This document shows positions 1-9,887 of a stretch of DNA of 64,000 bases, one piece after another (within the stretch, counting starts at the first letter, position 1; each line of letters starts with the position of its first letter). Source of the DNA: Desulfovibrio sp. Marseille-P6017. Lineage in GTDB: Bacteria > Bacillota_A > Clostridia > Peptostreptococcales > Peptostreptococcaceae. The stretch is from NCBI GenBank assembly GCA_900604495.1, contig UWOR01000002.1:314487-378486 (forward strand). Reading direction: 5' to 3'. Under the pieces are notes generated by a model, which did not search any database, was not told where the DNA came from, and saw nothing but the letters and a program-made list of their open reading frames with translations. Position numbers and translations under genes: made by a program.

Positions 1-1
1 C

Positions 2-1051
2 AGAGTTTTATATGAAAAAGAACCTGATGCAAAAAGACCTTTAGCTAGTTTAAGTAAAATGATGACTTTTTTAATTGCAATAGAGGCTATAGAAAATAAA
101 GAAGTAAATGCAAATGATATAGTCAAAATTGATAAAAATATAGCTAAAGTAAGAGGCTCAAGCTATCACTTAAAAGAAGGAGAAGAAGTTCCTTTAATTG
201 AGCTTATGAAAGGTCTTATGATAGTATCTGGTAATGATGCATCTATTGGTATAGCAAGACACATTTGTAAAGATGAAAAAGCATTCGTTCAAAGAATGAA
301 CAAAAGAGCAAAAGAACTTGGCATGGTAAATACTTACTTTGTAAATCCTAATGGACTACCTATATATAGTTTGAGTGATCCAAAAGCTCAACCAATGCAA
401 AATATATCAACAGCAAGAGATATATCAATTTTAGCAAAATATATGTTTGATCATTATGAAAAACAAGTAACATCAATTACTGATATGTCAACTTACTCAA
501 ATCCTAAAAGAGGATTTGTAAAAAATAACACAAATGCATTACTTAGAATAATACCTGAAGTAGATGGAATAAAAACTGGGTATACAGGAAATGCTGGATA
601 TTGTTTAGCATTTTCAATGAAAATAAATAAAAATGAAGATAATGAAAGAGACAGAAGAGTTATAGGTGTAGTTCTTGGTGCTAATCATAAAGACAAAAGA
701 ATTTCAGCTGCAATATCAATGTTAGATTATGCTAAGAATGATTTTAAAAGTGAAACTTTACTACAAAAAGGAACTTTAATTGGGAAAAGATATATAAAGA
801 AAATAAATGACCTTGAAGTAACTTTAGTAGCAGAAGATGAAGTATATGCAGTAATAAACAAAGAAGAAAATTTAAAATCTCAAGTTACATTTAAAGAAAT
901 AACTTATCCTATTAAAAAAGGTGATGTGCTAGGTGTAATAAAATACTACACAAATAATGGAGACATATTAGGTAGTGTAAATATAGTTAGTGCAAATGAT
1001 GTAGATAATGTATCTTTCATCAATAAAATTAAAATATTATTCTTTGAGTAA
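2..1051 (+). CDS. D-alanyl-D-alanine carboxypeptidase (DacA/PBP5 type), 5' end missing
   Basis: Serine DD-carboxypeptidase of the peptidase S11 family, acting outside the membrane to trim the terminal D-Ala from peptidoglycan stem peptides. The reading frame is already open at base 2, so the signal peptide and first residues lie outside the window. All three penicillin-binding motifs are visible: SLSK at bases 47-58 (catalytic serine), SGN in the segment VSGNDASIG, and KTG in DGIKTGYTG. A C-terminal PBP5_C-like beta domain follows and the last residues are hydrophobic/basic, as expected for a peripheral membrane anchor. An internal ATG at base 59 would cut off the catalytic serine and is not the true start. 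Family assignment is firm; which of several clostridial dacA paralogues this is cannot be told. Confidence 0.93.
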   Translation, partial: RVLYEKEPDAKRPLASLSKMMTFLIAIEAIENKEVNANDIVKIDKNIAKVRGSSYHLKEGEEVPLIELMKGLMIVSGNDASIGIARHICKDEKAFVQRMNKRAKELGMVNTYFVNPNGLPIYSLSDPKAQPMQNISTARDISILAKYMFDHYEKQVTSITDMSTYSNPKRGFVKNNTNALLRIIPEVDGIKTGYTGNAGYCLAFSMKINKNEDNERDRRVIGVVLGANHKDKRISAAISMLDYAKNDFKSETLLQKGTLIGKRYIKKINDLEVTLVAEDEVYAVINKEENLKSQVTFKEITYPIKKGDVLGVIKYYTNNGDILGSVNIVSANDVDNVSFINKIKILFFE

Positions 1052-1111
1052 ATAAATACAAATTTGGATATAATTCAAAGGATAAATACAAAAATATATG
1101 ATAATAAAATG

Positions 1112-1140
1112 TTGTATTTTATAAAACCCTATGTTATACT
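1112..1140 (+). promoter_or_regulatory. Probable sigma-A promoter for rpsB-tsf
   Basis: TTGTAT (1112-1117), a 17-base spacer, then TATACT (1135-1140). The -10 is good and the -35 only half matches. It sits about 120 bases before rpsB, leaving room for the structured leader. Confidence 0.5.
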
Positions 1141-1170
1141 ACTAGAGGTGAAAAAATAAAATATAATTAA

Positions 1171-1240
1171 TCACACACGGTGATGGGATCCTTAAAAGGT
1201 GCCCAATGAGGTTTTTTAGGGAGTTGATCACACCGGAGGT
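1171..1240 (+). promoter_or_regulatory. Structured rpsB mRNA leader (putative ribosomal protein S2 autoregulatory leader)
   Basis: This 70-base segment is clearly more GC-rich than its surroundings. It is closed by a helix pairing CGGTGAT (1178-1184) with ATCACACCG (1227-1235, two bases bulged). The interior is G-rich and short-paired, and the rpsB ribosome site GGAGG lies just downstream at 1251-1255. Ribosomal protein operons in Firmicutes commonly carry such leaders for feedback by the encoded protein. That S2 binds this RNA is inference. Confidence 0.5.
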
Positions 1241-1262
1241 ATAAAACCAAGGAGGTAAAGCA

Positions 1263-1985
1263 ATGTCAGTAATATCAATGAAACAATTATTAGAAGCTGG
1301 TGTTCACTTCGGACATCAAACTAGAAGATGGAACCCTAAAATGGCTAAATTCATCTTCACAGAAAGAAACGGAATCTATATAATAGATTTACAAAAAACA
1401 GTTAAGAAAGTAGAAGAAGCTTACAGATTCACTAAAGAAATAGCTGAAACTGGAAAGCCAATCTTATTCGTAGGAACTAAGAAGCAAGCTCAAGAAGCTA
1501 TAAAAGAAGAAGCTGAAAGATGTGGAATGTTCTACGTTAACGAAAGATGGTTAGGTGGAATGTTAACAAACCACAAAACTATACAAACTAGAATAAACAA
1601 ATTAAGAGAATTAGAAAGAATGGAAAACGAAGGTGTATTCAACGTTCTTCCTAAGAAAGAAGTTATAAAATTAAGAGCTGAAAAAGAAAAATTAGAAAAA
1701 TATTTAAATGGTATAAAAGATATGCCTGAATTACCAGGAGCTATATTCGTAGTAGACCCAAGAAAAGAAAATATAGCTATACAAGAAGCTCATAGATTAG
1801 GAATCCCAGTAATAGGTATAGTAGATACTAACTGTGATCCAGATGAATTAGATTACGCAATACCAGGAAATGACGATGCTATAAGAGCTGTTAAGTTAAT
1901 AACTGGAGCTATGGCTACTGCTATAATAGAAGGTAGACAAGCAATAGCTGACGAAGCTGAAGAAGTATCTGAAGATCAAGAATAA
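1263..1985 (+). CDS. rpsB: 30S ribosomal protein S2
   Basis: Structural protein of the small ribosomal subunit, needed for late 30S assembly. The protein is 240 aa, the usual bacterial length. It opens with [19 protein letters not shown], the family signature, and contains the conserved segments [25 protein letters not shown] and the C-terminal VDTNCDP. The tail is acidic and variable, as in other Clostridia. The start is set by AAGGAGG seven bases upstream. It is paired with tsf downstream, the standard bacterial arrangement, and preceded by a structured leader that may give feedback control. Confidence 0.98.
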   Translation: MSVISMKQLLEAGVHFGHQTRRWNPKMAKFIFTERNGIYIIDLQKTVKKVEEAYRFTKEIAETGKPILFVGTKKQAQEAIKEEAERCGMFYVNERWLGGMLTNHKTIQTRINKLRELERMENEGVFNVLPKKEVIKLRAEKEKLEKYLNGIKDMPELPGAIFVVDPRKENIAIQEAHRLGIPVIGIVDTNCDPDELDYAIPGNDDAIRAVKLITGAMATAIIEGRQAIADEAEEVSEDQE

Positions 1986-1995
1986 TTAAAAACTA

Positions 1996-2022
1996 AATGG
2001 TAAGGGTCATTCCCTTACCATT
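1996..2022 (+). terminator. Perfect 11-bp hairpin between rpsB and tsf (attenuator or processing site)
   Basis: AATGGTAAGGG (1996-2006) pairs perfectly with CCCTTACCATT (2012-2022) around a 5-base loop. There is no U-tract after it, so it is unlikely to be a full terminator. It may set the rpsB:tsf ratio by partial termination, RNase processing or 3'-end protection. Confidence 0.6.
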
Positions 2023-2046
2023 AATAATATATAGGAGGAATTTAAA

Positions 2047-2955
2047 ATGGCTATAACTGCACAAATGGTTAAAGAGTTAAGAGAAAACACTGGCGCTGGA
2101 ATGATGGACTGTAAAAAAGCTTTACAAGAAGCTGAAGGAAACATGGAAAGAGCTGTTGATATATTAAGAGAAAAAGGTTTATCTAAAGCTGCTAAGAAAG
2201 CAGATAGAGTTGCTGCTGAAGGTTTAGTTGCAATAGAAATGAACGCTGACAATACTGCTGCTGTAGTAGTAGAAGTAAACTCAGAAACAGACTTCGTTGC
2301 TAAAAACGAAGATTTCAAAGTATTCGTTAAGGATGCTGCTGAAATGGCTTTAGCTTCAGAAGCTAAAGATGTTGCTGCTTTATTAGCAGAAACTCACAAA
2401 GAAGGTAAAGCATTACAAGATGTTTTAAATGATAGAGTTGCTAAAATAGGTGAAAAATTAGACTTAAGAAGATTTGAAAAAGTAACTACTGAAGGACAAA
2501 TAGCAGGTTACATACATGGTGGAGGAAAGATAGGAGTTCTTGTTGAACTTTTAACTTCTGCTAAGAACGATGAATTAATAGCTATGGGAAGAGATATAGC
2601 TATGCAAGTTGCTGCAATGAATCCAAAATATGTTTCTAGAAACGATGTTGATCCTGAGTACATAGCTCACGAAACAGAAATATTAACTCAACAAGCTTTA
2701 AACGAAGGAAAGCCAGCTAACATAGTTGAAAAAATGATAAAAGGTAGACTTGAAAAGCAATTAAAAGAAGTTTGTCTTTTAGAACAACCTTTCGTTAAAA
2801 ACGGAGACTTAACAGTTAAGCAATTAGTTGCTGAAACTGCTAAAAAACTTGGAACTGAAATAGAAGTAGGAAGAGTTGTAAGATTCGAAGTTGGTGAAGG
2901 TATAGAAAAGAAAGAAGAAAACTTTGCAGAAGAAGTTGCTAAGCAACTTAAGTAA
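2047..2955 (+). CDS. tsf: Translation elongation factor Ts
   Basis: Guanine-nucleotide exchange factor that recycles EF-Tu-GDP to EF-Tu-GTP in the cytoplasm. The 302-aa length is normal. The N-terminal UBA-like domain carries MVKELRENTGAGMMDCKKAL with the TGAGMMDCK signature, followed by the core exchange domain with the SETDFVAKN motif and the later YIHGGGKIGVLVEL segment. A clear AGGAGG precedes the ATG. It is cotranscribed with rpsB, separated by 61 bases that contain a perfect hairpin, and ends in an intrinsic terminator. Confidence 0.98.
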   Translation: MAITAQMVKELRENTGAGMMDCKKALQEAEGNMERAVDILREKGLSKAAKKADRVAAEGLVAIEMNADNTAAVVVEVNSETDFVAKNEDFKVFVKDAAEMALASEAKDVAALLAETHKEGKALQDVLNDRVAKIGEKLDLRRFEKVTTEGQIAGYIHGGGKIGVLVELLTSAKNDELIAMGRDIAMQVAAMNPKYVSRNDVDPEYIAHETEILTQQALNEGKPANIVEKMIKGRLEKQLKEVCLLEQPFVKNGDLTVKQLVAETAKKLGTEIEVGRVVRFEVGEGIEKKEENFAEEVAKQLK

Positions 2956-2962
2956 TTAACCA

Positions 2963-2992
2963 AAAGAGAGCACTTACGTGTTCTCTTTTTTA
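2963..2992 (+). terminator. Intrinsic terminator after tsf
   Basis: AAAGAGAGCAC (2963-2973) pairs with GTGTTCTCTTT (2978-2988, one G-U pair) around TTAC, followed by a run of T. Confidence 0.85.
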
Positions 2993-3032
2993 GAAATGTA
3001 AGAAAATTTGTAAAATACATATAATAAAATAG

Positions 3033-3761
<729 letters not shown>

Positions 3762-3789
3762 TAGATAATACTTTAAGGAGGCAATTAAT

Positions 3790-4344
3790 ATGAAAGCAGT
3801 ACACGCTGAGTTAAAAACAAAAATGGACAAAACAATAGAAGCACTTAAGTTTGAATTTACAACTATAAGAGCTGGAAAAGCAAACCCTCAAATGTTAGAT
3901 AAAATAAGAGTTGACTACTATGGAACTCCAACACCAATAAATCAAATAGGAGCTATATCTGTTCCAGAACCAAGAACTTTAATGATAAGCCCTTGGGATA
4001 AGTCTGCTATGAGTGAAATAGAAAAAGCTATAAGAAACTCTGACTTAGGACTTAACCCAACTAGTGATGGTGAAGTTATAAGAATAAATGTACCAGCATT
4101 AACAGAAGAAAGAAGAAGAGAATTAGCTAAGAAAGCTCATAAAGTAGCTGAAGAATTCAAAGTTAGACTTAGAAACGAAAGAAGAGATGCTAACGATAAA
4201 TTCAAGAAAATGGAAAAAGAAGGCGAAATAACAGCTGACGAATTAAAGAAAGCTCAAGAAGACGTTCAAAAAACTACTGATAAATATGTTAAAGATATAG
4301 ATACATTATTAGCTGCTAAAGAAGCAGATATAATGGCTGTTTAA
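3790..4344 (+). CDS. frr: Ribosome recycling factor
   Basis: Acts with EF-G to split the post-termination ribosome. The protein is 184 aa, the standard length. The family core is present: FTTIRAGKANPQMLD near the N-terminus, VDYYGTPTPINQIG, and the basic, helical VRLRNERRDANDKFKK region toward the C-terminus that forms the long three-helix bundle. It sits 28 bases after pyrH behind an AAGGAGG site, the usual pyrH-frr pairing, and is almost immediately followed by a small conserved-looking gene. Confidence 0.98.
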   Translation: MKAVHAELKTKMDKTIEALKFEFTTIRAGKANPQMLDKIRVDYYGTPTPINQIGAISVPEPRTLMISPWDKSAMSEIEKAIRNSDLGLNPTSDGEVIRINVPALTEERRRELAKKAHKVAEEFKVRLRNERRDANDKFKKMEKEGEITADELKKAQEDVQKTTDKYVKDIDTLLAAKEADIMAV

Positions 4345-4348
4345 TAAA

Positions 4349-4552
4349 GTGAATAAATATTACGAACTTTTAGGCCTTCATTTAGATGATGTAAAAAAGT
4401 TTTTTGAAAGAGAAAATATTAATTATACTATAAAAAGTATTCAAGGAAATAAAGATAAGGATAAACTTATTATTCCTAAGGTTATAAAAATAACTGAATT
4501 AGAAGATGGTGTAGAATTAATAGTCACATACTTTTCTGACTCCTTAAAATAA
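4349..4552 (+). CDS. Small protein of unknown function between frr and uppS
   Basis: A 67-aa acidic/basic soluble protein that I do not recognise as a named family. It begins with GTG only four bases after the frr stop, with no good ribosome site of its own, which suggests translational coupling to frr. There are no membrane segments, cysteines or repeats; the C-terminal half (KVIKITELEDGVELIVTYF) looks like two beta strands. Base composition matches its neighbours and the frame is free of stops. Its stop codon lies inside a perfect hairpin. Position within an essential operon suggests a real gene rather than a chance frame, but function is unknown. Confidence 0.7.
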   Translation: MNKYYELLGLHLDDVKKFFERENINYTIKSIQGNKDKDKLIIPKVIKITELEDGVELIVTYFSDSLK

Positions 4553-4562
4553 GGAGTCAGAA
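4534..4562 (+). terminator. 13-bp perfect hairpin overlapping a stop codon, before uppS
   Basis: TTCTGACTCCTTA (4534-4546) pairs perfectly with TAAGGAGTCAGAA (4550-4562) around AAA. The TAA stop of the 67-aa gene is at 4550-4552, inside the right arm. No T-tract follows. The right arm contains AAGGAG, which base pairing would hide. Confidence 0.65.
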
Positions 4563-4579
4563 TAATATTGGAGTTATAT

Positions 4580-5314
4580 ATGAATAGTGAATTAATTTAT
4601 GATATCGACTTAGAAAATGTACCTACTCATATAGCTATAATTATGGATGGTAATGGACGATGGGCTAAAAAAAGATTTCTTCCAAGGACAGCTGGACATA
4701 AAGCAGGAGTAGAGACTATAAGAGAAGTTGTAAAAGAATGTTCAAAACTTGGAATAAAGTATTTAACACTATATGCCTTCTCAACAGAAAACTGGAAAAG
4801 ACCTAAATTAGAAGTAGACACTCTTATGAACTTGTTAGTTTTTTACCTAAAAAGTGAAATAAAAGAACTACATAAAAATAATGTTAAAATTGCAACTGTA
4901 GGTGATATAAGTAAATTACCTGAAGTATGTATTAGAGAACTAGATAATGCTAAAGAGTTAACAAAAGATAATACTGGAGTAACTTTAAATTTAGCATTAA
5001 ACTATGGAAGTAGAAATGATATAACAAATGCAGTTTTAGATATAGTAAAAGATTGTAAATCTGATAAAATAAATATAGATAGTATAAATGAAGATACTAT
5101 AAAAAACTATTTAAGTACAAAGTCTACTCCGGACCCAGATTTACTTATCAGAACTAGTGGAGAGCAAAGATTAAGTAATTTCTTATTATGGGAATTAGCT
5201 TATTCTGAATTTTACTTCACTGACATACACTGGCCTGACTTTAATAGGCACGAATTACAAAAGGCAATATATGTTTATCAAAGTAGGGATAGAAGGTTTG
5301 GAGGACTTAAGTAA
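4580..5314 (+). CDS. uppS: Undecaprenyl diphosphate synthase
   Basis: Cis-prenyltransferase that extends farnesyl diphosphate with isopentenyl units to the C55 carrier used for peptidoglycan and wall polymers. The 244-aa protein has the catalytic IAIIMDGNGRWAK motif (Asp essential), the substrate-binding HKAGVETIREVV and FSTENWKRP segments, and the C-terminal DLLIRTSGEQRLSNFLLWE and EFYFTDIHWPDF signatures. I chose ATG 4580 because TTGGAG lies seven bases upstream; the in-frame TTG at 4568 would overlap that site. It lies directly before cdsA, with dxr and ispG downstream, so carrier and isoprenoid precursor synthesis are grouped. Confidence 0.97.
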   Translation: MNSELIYDIDLENVPTHIAIIMDGNGRWAKKRFLPRTAGHKAGVETIREVVKECSKLGIKYLTLYAFSTENWKRPKLEVDTLMNLLVFYLKSEIKELHKNNVKIATVGDISKLPEVCIRELDNAKELTKDNTGVTLNLALNYGSRNDITNAVLDIVKDCKSDKINIDSINEDTIKNYLSTKSTPDPDLLIRTSGEQRLSNFLLWELAYSEFYFTDIHWPDFNRHELQKAIYVYQSRDRRFGGLK

Positions 5315-5328
5315 GGAGATTAATTAAC

Positions 5329-6108
5329 ATGCTTACAAGAATCATTGCTGCATTAGCTTTAGTCCCACTACTTGGAATATTAATATATGGAGGGATTCCT
5401 TTATATATTACTGAGATAGTATTAATTTCTATTGCATTACATGAGTTTTATAAGGCCTTTAATCAAAAAAATATAAAGCCAATATACTGGTTAGGATATG
5501 TTTTTGCTGTATATATAGGTATAAAGAATTACCTTAAGCTACCAGTATCATATACCCTTACTTTAGGTTTTATACTATTTTTAATTGGAATTATTTACAT
5601 GTTAAGCTTGAGACATGACATAATAGATATAGCAATTACAACTTTAGGAATAATGTATGTAGGCATATTTATGGATTTTATAGTTTTAACTAATAATAAT
5701 TTTGAATTAGGGAAAATTTATGTATGGCTTATATTTATAATATCTTTTGCAACTGATACATTTGCATACTTCAGTGGTTATTTATTTGGAAAACACAAAT
5801 TAATACCTAAAATAAGTCCTAAAAAGACTATTGAAGGTTCAATTGGTGGAATCGTAGGAAGTATAGTTTGCTGCGTAGTATTTGGATATATATTCAAATT
5901 AGATTTAATTCATATGGCCATAATAGGAAGTATAGGAAGTATAGTTGCACAATTAGGAGATTTATTTGCATCTGCTATAAAAAGATATGTAGGAATAAAA
6001 GATTATGGAAAATTAATACCAGGTCATGGTGGTATATTAGATAGATTTGATAGTGTTATATTGGTTGCACCATTTGTATATAATGCGATAAATCTTTTTG
6101 TTAAGTAG
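5329..6108 (+). CDS. cdsA: Phosphatidate cytidylyltransferase
   Basis: Integral membrane enzyme making CDP-diacylglycerol from phosphatidic acid and CTP, the branch point for phospholipid synthesis. The 259-aa protein is mostly hydrophobic with about eight membrane spans. The C-terminal signature is clear: KRYVGIKDYGKLIPGHGG followed by ILDRFDS. The central DTFAYFSGYLFGKHKLIPKISPKKTIEG segment, with the SPKKT motif, is also family-typical. It starts 14 bases after uppS with GGAG upstream, and is followed by a hairpin terminator overlapping its end. Confidence 0.97.
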   Translation: MLTRIIAALALVPLLGILIYGGIPLYITEIVLISIALHEFYKAFNQKNIKPIYWLGYVFAVYIGIKNYLKLPVSYTLTLGFILFLIGIIYMLSLRHDIIDIAITTLGIMYVGIFMDFIVLTNNNFELGKIYVWLIFIISFATDTFAYFSGYLFGKHKLIPKISPKKTIEGSIGGIVGSIVCCVVFGYIFKLDLIHMAIIGSIGSIVAQLGDLFASAIKRYVGIKDYGKLIPGHGGILDRFDSVILVAPFVYNAINLFVK

Positions 6109-6128
6109 CTTCAGTGTAAACTGAAGCT
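6107..6128 (+). terminator. Hairpin terminator after cdsA
   Basis: AGCTTCAGT (6107-6115) pairs with ACTGAAGCT (6120-6128) around GTAA, followed by a T-rich but interrupted tail (TTAATTATTTTT). The left arm begins inside the cdsA stop codon. Confidence 0.75.
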
Positions 6129-6189
6129 TTAATTATTTTTAACTTTAATATGAAATTTTAGTGAATAATGTAAATAATATATTTAACAA

Positions 6190-6198
6190 TGATATAAT
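6190..6198 (+). promoter_or_regulatory. Extended -10 promoter before dxr
   Basis: TGATATAAT at 6190-6198 is an extended -10 (TGnTATAAT) without a good -35. It lies 60 bases before dxr and after the cdsA terminator, so dxr-rseP-ispG probably has its own transcript. Confidence 0.5.
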
Positions 6199-6257
6199 AC
6201 AAAGAGGACATAAATATAACATAGTATTAAAATCTTGTTAGAAAGGAATAATTTAAG

Positions 6258-7409
6258 ATGAAGAAAATATCGATATTAGGGTCGACGGGTTCTATAGGAA
6301 CACAGACTTTAGATGTAGTTAGAAAAAATCCAGATAAATTTCAAGTAATTGCAATATCAGCAAACAGTAGTGTAGATTTATTATTAGAACAAATAATAGA
6401 ATTTAAGCCTAAATTTGTAGCTGTTTATAATGAGGATAGTGCAAATAAATTAAAGACAATGATACCTAAAGAAATTGATATAGAAGTTTTAAGTGGTATG
6501 GAAGGTTTAGAAAGAATTTCATCATTAGATGAAATAGATGTATTATTGACGGCTATTGTTGGTATGATAGGACTTGTTCCAACTTTATGCGCAATAAGAA
6601 ATGGTAAAGATATAGCCCTTGCAAATAAGGAGACATTAGTTACAGCAGGAAAATTAGTTATGAGTGAAGCTAAAAAGCATAATGTAAAAATATTACCTGT
6701 AGATAGTGAACACAGTGCTATTTTCCAAAGTTTAAATGGAGAAAAATATAAAAATATAGATAAGATTATTTTAACTGCTTCAGGTGGACCATTTAGAGGA
6801 AAAATTAAGGATGAACTTTTAAATGTAACTAAAAATGAAGCATTAAAGCATCCAAACTGGAGCATGGGTAGAAAGATAAGTATAGATTCTTCTACTTTAA
6901 TGAATAAAGGATTAGAAGTGATAGAAGCTAAATGGCTATTTGATGTAGATTATAAGGATATAGATGTTGTTGTACATCCTCAAAGTATAATTCACTCAAT
7001 GGTACAATTCAATGATAGCTCAATTATAGCTCAAATGGGTTGTCCAGATATGAGGCTTCCAATTCAATATGCCCTTACATATCCAGATAGAATGTTAAAT
7101 GATTTTGAAAGACTAGATTTTACAAAGTTCTCAACATTTACTTTTGAAAAGCCAGATTTAGAAACTTTCCCATGTCTAAAGCTAGCATATGATTGCTTGA
7201 AAATGGGAGGTACATATTGTGCAGTACTTAATGCTGCAAATGAAGTTTTAGTAAATGAATTCTTAGAGGATAAAATTGGGTTTTATGACATACCATATTA
7301 CATAGAGGAAACTCTAAAGGCACATAAGTCGATCGAAGACCCTACATTAGATGAAATCTTAGAGATAGATAAATGGGCTAGAGAATTCGTAAAAAATTGT
7401 ATAAAGTAG
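6258..7409 (+). CDS. dxr: 1-deoxy-D-xylulose-5-phosphate reductoisomerase
   Basis: Second, committed step of the non-mevalonate (MEP) isoprenoid pathway: NADPH-dependent conversion of DXP to MEP, with a divalent metal; target of fosmidomycin. The 383-aa protein has the N-terminal nucleotide-binding [16 protein letters not shown], the ALANKETLV loop, the metal-site segment [19 protein letters not shown], and the [20 protein letters not shown] signature. It begins an operon with rseP (12-base gap) and ispG (26-base gap), the usual Clostridia order. No anomalies seen. Confidence 0.98.
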   Translation: MKKISILGSTGSIGTQTLDVVRKNPDKFQVIAISANSSVDLLLEQIIEFKPKFVAVYNEDSANKLKTMIPKEIDIEVLSGMEGLERISSLDEIDVLLTAIVGMIGLVPTLCAIRNGKDIALANKETLVTAGKLVMSEAKKHNVKILPVDSEHSAIFQSLNGEKYKNIDKIILTASGGPFRGKIKDELLNVTKNEALKHPNWSMGRKISIDSSTLMNKGLEVIEAKWLFDVDYKDIDVVVHPQSIIHSMVQFNDSSIIAQMGCPDMRLPIQYALTYPDRMLNDFERLDFTKFSTFTFEKPDLETFPCLKLAYDCLKMGGTYCAVLNAANEVLVNEFLEDKIGFYDIPYYIEETLKAHKSIEDPTLDEILEIDKWAREFVKNCIK

Positions 7410-7421
7410 GATGGTGAATTT

Positions 7422-8426
7422 ATGACAATAATAGTTGCCATATTATTATTTGGTTTAATTGTATTTATACATGAATTAGGTCATTTTCTTTTTGCTAAAA
7501 TCAATGGAGTAAAAGTACATGAATTTGCAATAGGTATGGGACCTAAATTATTTAGTATTAAAAAAGATACAGAGTATTCAATTAGACTTCTTCCATTAGG
7601 TGGATTTGTAAGTATGGAAGGTGAAGATGAAGAATCAAAAAGTCCAAGATCATTTGGAGAAAAAAGCATACTTCAAAGGGCTAGTATAATATTTGCTGGA
7701 CCATTTTTTAATATAGTGTTTACTATAATATTATTTATACCTATATTTATGTTTATAGGAGCTCAAACAACAACATTAGGAAATGTTATTGAAAATGGGC
7801 CTGCATATGATGCAGGAGTAAAAAGTGGAGATTTTATAGAAGCTATAGATGGTAAAAAGGTAGATACATGGCAAGATATAATATTAAGCTTAAATAATTC
7901 TGATGGTAGTGAAGTTAAGCTATCTATAGATAGGAATGGAGAAGATAAAGAAATAACTGTAACTCCAGAAAAAAATGATGAGGGTAGATATGTAATTGGA
8001 ATAGAAACAAAAGTAGAGAGAAGTATTTTTTCATCTATAAAAAATGCATTTGTTACAACTTGGGATATGACAAAGCAAATGGTTATATTCTTAGGTCAAT
8101 TAGTTACAGGAACTGTTCCTGGAGGTGTTAGTAATTCAGTTACAGGACCTTTAGGAGTTATTAATATAGTTTCAGAAGCTGCTAAAGTGGGTATTATAAA
8201 TGTAATGTATATAGGTGCAGTAATAAGCTTAAACTTAGGTATAATTAACCTAGTACCACTTCCTGCATTAGATGGTGGTAGATTATTAATGTTACTTATA
8301 GAAGCTATAAGAGGTGGAAGAAAAATAGATCCTAATAAGGAAGCTATGATAAACATAGTAGGCTTAAGTGCTTTAATGTTATTTATGGTATTTATAACTT
8401 ATAAGGATATACTAAGGCTATTTTAG
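7422..8426 (+). CDS. rseP: Site-2 zinc metalloprotease RseP/RasP
   Basis: Membrane-embedded M50 protease that cuts anti-sigma factors and leftover signal peptides within the bilayer. The 334-aa protein has the HEXXH zinc motif in its first membrane helix (FIHELGHFLFA), a single PDZ domain in the middle (GPAYDAGVKSGDFIEAIDG), and the third metal-ligand region LVPLPALDGGRLL near the C-terminus, all in expected order. In Firmicutes it often takes part in activating ECF sigma factors; an ECF sigma/anti-sigma pair lies at 40.5 kb, though no link is shown by sequence alone. Confidence 0.97.
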   Translation: MTIIVAILLFGLIVFIHELGHFLFAKINGVKVHEFAIGMGPKLFSIKKDTEYSIRLLPLGGFVSMEGEDEESKSPRSFGEKSILQRASIIFAGPFFNIVFTIILFIPIFMFIGAQTTTLGNVIENGPAYDAGVKSGDFIEAIDGKKVDTWQDIILSLNNSDGSEVKLSIDRNGEDKEITVTPEKNDEGRYVIGIETKVERSIFSSIKNAFVTTWDMTKQMVIFLGQLVTGTVPGGVSNSVTGPLGVINIVSEAAKVGIINVMYIGAVISLNLGIINLVPLPALDGGRLLMLLIEAIRGGRKIDPNKEAMINIVGLSALMLFMVFITYKDILRLF

Positions 8427-8452
8427 TCATCATATAGGTAGAAGGTGAAAAC

Positions 8453-9505
8453 ATGTACAAAAGAAGGTTAAGTAGAGAAGTTAGCGTAGGTAATGTAAAA
8501 ATAGGTGGTAACAATCCTATAAGTGTTCAATCTATGACTACTACTGATACAAGAGATGCTAATGCAACTATAGAACAAATAAAAAGATTAGAATCTGTAG
8601 GTTGTGATATAGTTAGAGTTGCAGTTCCAGATATGGAAGCGGCTAAGAACATTGGAAAAATAAAATCAGGAGTGAATATTCCTGTAATTGCAGATATACA
8701 TTTTGATCATAGACTTGCCCTAGAAGCTATAGAACAAGGTGTTGATGGAGTTAGAATAAATCCAGGGAATATTGGAAGTATAGACAAGGTTAAAGCTGTA
8801 GTTGAAAAATGTAAAGAAAGAAACTTAAAAATAAGAATTGGTGTCAATGGCGGATCTTTAGAAAAAGAACTTTTAGAAAAATATGGTTCGGCAACTGCTG
8901 AGGCACTTGTAGAGAGTGCATTAGGCCATGTAAAGATACTAGAAGATTTAGATTTCCATAATATAGTTATATCTCTTAAATCATCAGATATATATAAAAC
9001 ATTAGATGCATATGAACTTATATCTGAGAAAGTAGATTATCCACTACATATAGGTATAACTGAATCTGGTAGTATTAAAAAAGGAACTATAAAGTCTTCT
9101 ATAGGTGTAGGAGCTCTTCTTTTAAAAGGAATAGGAGATACTATGAGAATATCTCTTACAGGTGATCCTACAGAAGAAGTTATAGTTGCTAAAGAGATAC
9201 TAAGAAGTTTAGATTTATTAAATGATAAAATAAAAGTAGTATCTTGCCCTACTTGTGGAAGATGTAATATTGATTTAATAAGTACGGTTAATGAAGTTGA
9301 AGAAAAAATAAATAATATGGATAAAAACATAACTGTTGCTATAATGGGATGTGCAGTTAATGGTCCAGGAGAAGCTAGAGAAGCTGATATAGGTATTGCT
9401 GGTGGAAAAGGTGAGGGTCTTTTATTTAAAAAAGGTGAAATAGTTAGAAAGATAAAAGGTGATAGATTAGTAGAAGAATTATTAGAGGAAATTGAAAAGT
9501 ATTAA
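8453..9505 (+). CDS. ispG: (E)-4-hydroxy-3-methylbut-2-enyl-diphosphate synthase (GcpE)
   Basis: Penultimate MEP-pathway enzyme, a [4Fe-4S] protein reducing MEcPP to HMBPP. The 350-aa protein has the N-terminal TIM-barrel start [13 protein letters not shown], the [11 protein letters not shown] and [15 protein letters not shown] segments, and the cluster ligands near the end: [12 protein letters not shown] and [12 protein letters not shown], with the C-terminal conserved GPGEA. It closes the dxr-rseP-ispG operon, followed by a strong terminator. polC, which often follows ispG in Clostridia, is not next here. Confidence 0.97.
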   Translation: MYKRRLSREVSVGNVKIGGNNPISVQSMTTTDTRDANATIEQIKRLESVGCDIVRVAVPDMEAAKNIGKIKSGVNIPVIADIHFDHRLALEAIEQGVDGVRINPGNIGSIDKVKAVVEKCKERNLKIRIGVNGGSLEKELLEKYGSATAEALVESALGHVKILEDLDFHNIVISLKSSDIYKTLDAYELISEKVDYPLHIGITESGSIKKGTIKSSIGVGALLLKGIGDTMRISLTGDPTEEVIVAKEILRSLDLLNDKIKVVSCPTCGRCNIDLISTVNEVEEKINNMDKNITVAIMGCAVNGPGEAREADIGIAGGKGEGLLFKKGEIVRKIKGDRLVEELLEEIEKY

Positions 9506-9510
9506 ATTTT

Positions 9511-9563
9511 AAACAGTATTAAATTGGTTTAGGATATATAAATTAATTTAATACTGTTTTTTT
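9511..9563 (+). terminator. Strong intrinsic terminator after ispG
   Basis: AAACAGTATTAAATT (9511-9525) pairs perfectly with AATTTAATACTGTTT (9545-9559), with a 19-base loop and a T-run to 9563. Confidence 0.85.
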
Positions 9564-9784
9564 ACTGTATTCAATGACTTAAATTTAACAAAGTTGATAA
9601 TGGCAACTAACTATAAAGTATATTAGATATTATTAAATTGTTTTGAAAAAATACAATAATACCAATGAATAAATATAAAATTATACGAAAAATAAGGCGG
9701 GAAAAAGATTGCTTTATGAAATGTATAACTTTTTACAATAAATTACTTTAAAATACAAAAAGTGATAAAAATAATAAAAAATGA
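9564..9784. other. AT-rich intergenic region without recognised features
   Basis: About 220 bases between the ispG terminator and the cstA promoter. I see no frame with a ribosome site, no clear hairpin and no known riboswitch core. Confidence 0.6.
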
Positions 9785-9813
9785 TTGCAAATGTTTTCTT
9801 TTGTAGTTATAAT
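9785..9813 (+). promoter_or_regulatory. Sigma-A promoter for cstA
   Basis: TTGCAA (9785-9790), 17-base spacer, TATAAT (9808-9813). Lies 75 bases before the cstA start. Confidence 0.7.
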
Positions 9814-9887
9814 AAGCATAGAGGTTAGTTTTTTAACAAACGCACTTATGAATTATTTGATTTTATTACAAAATGGGAGGAATTATT

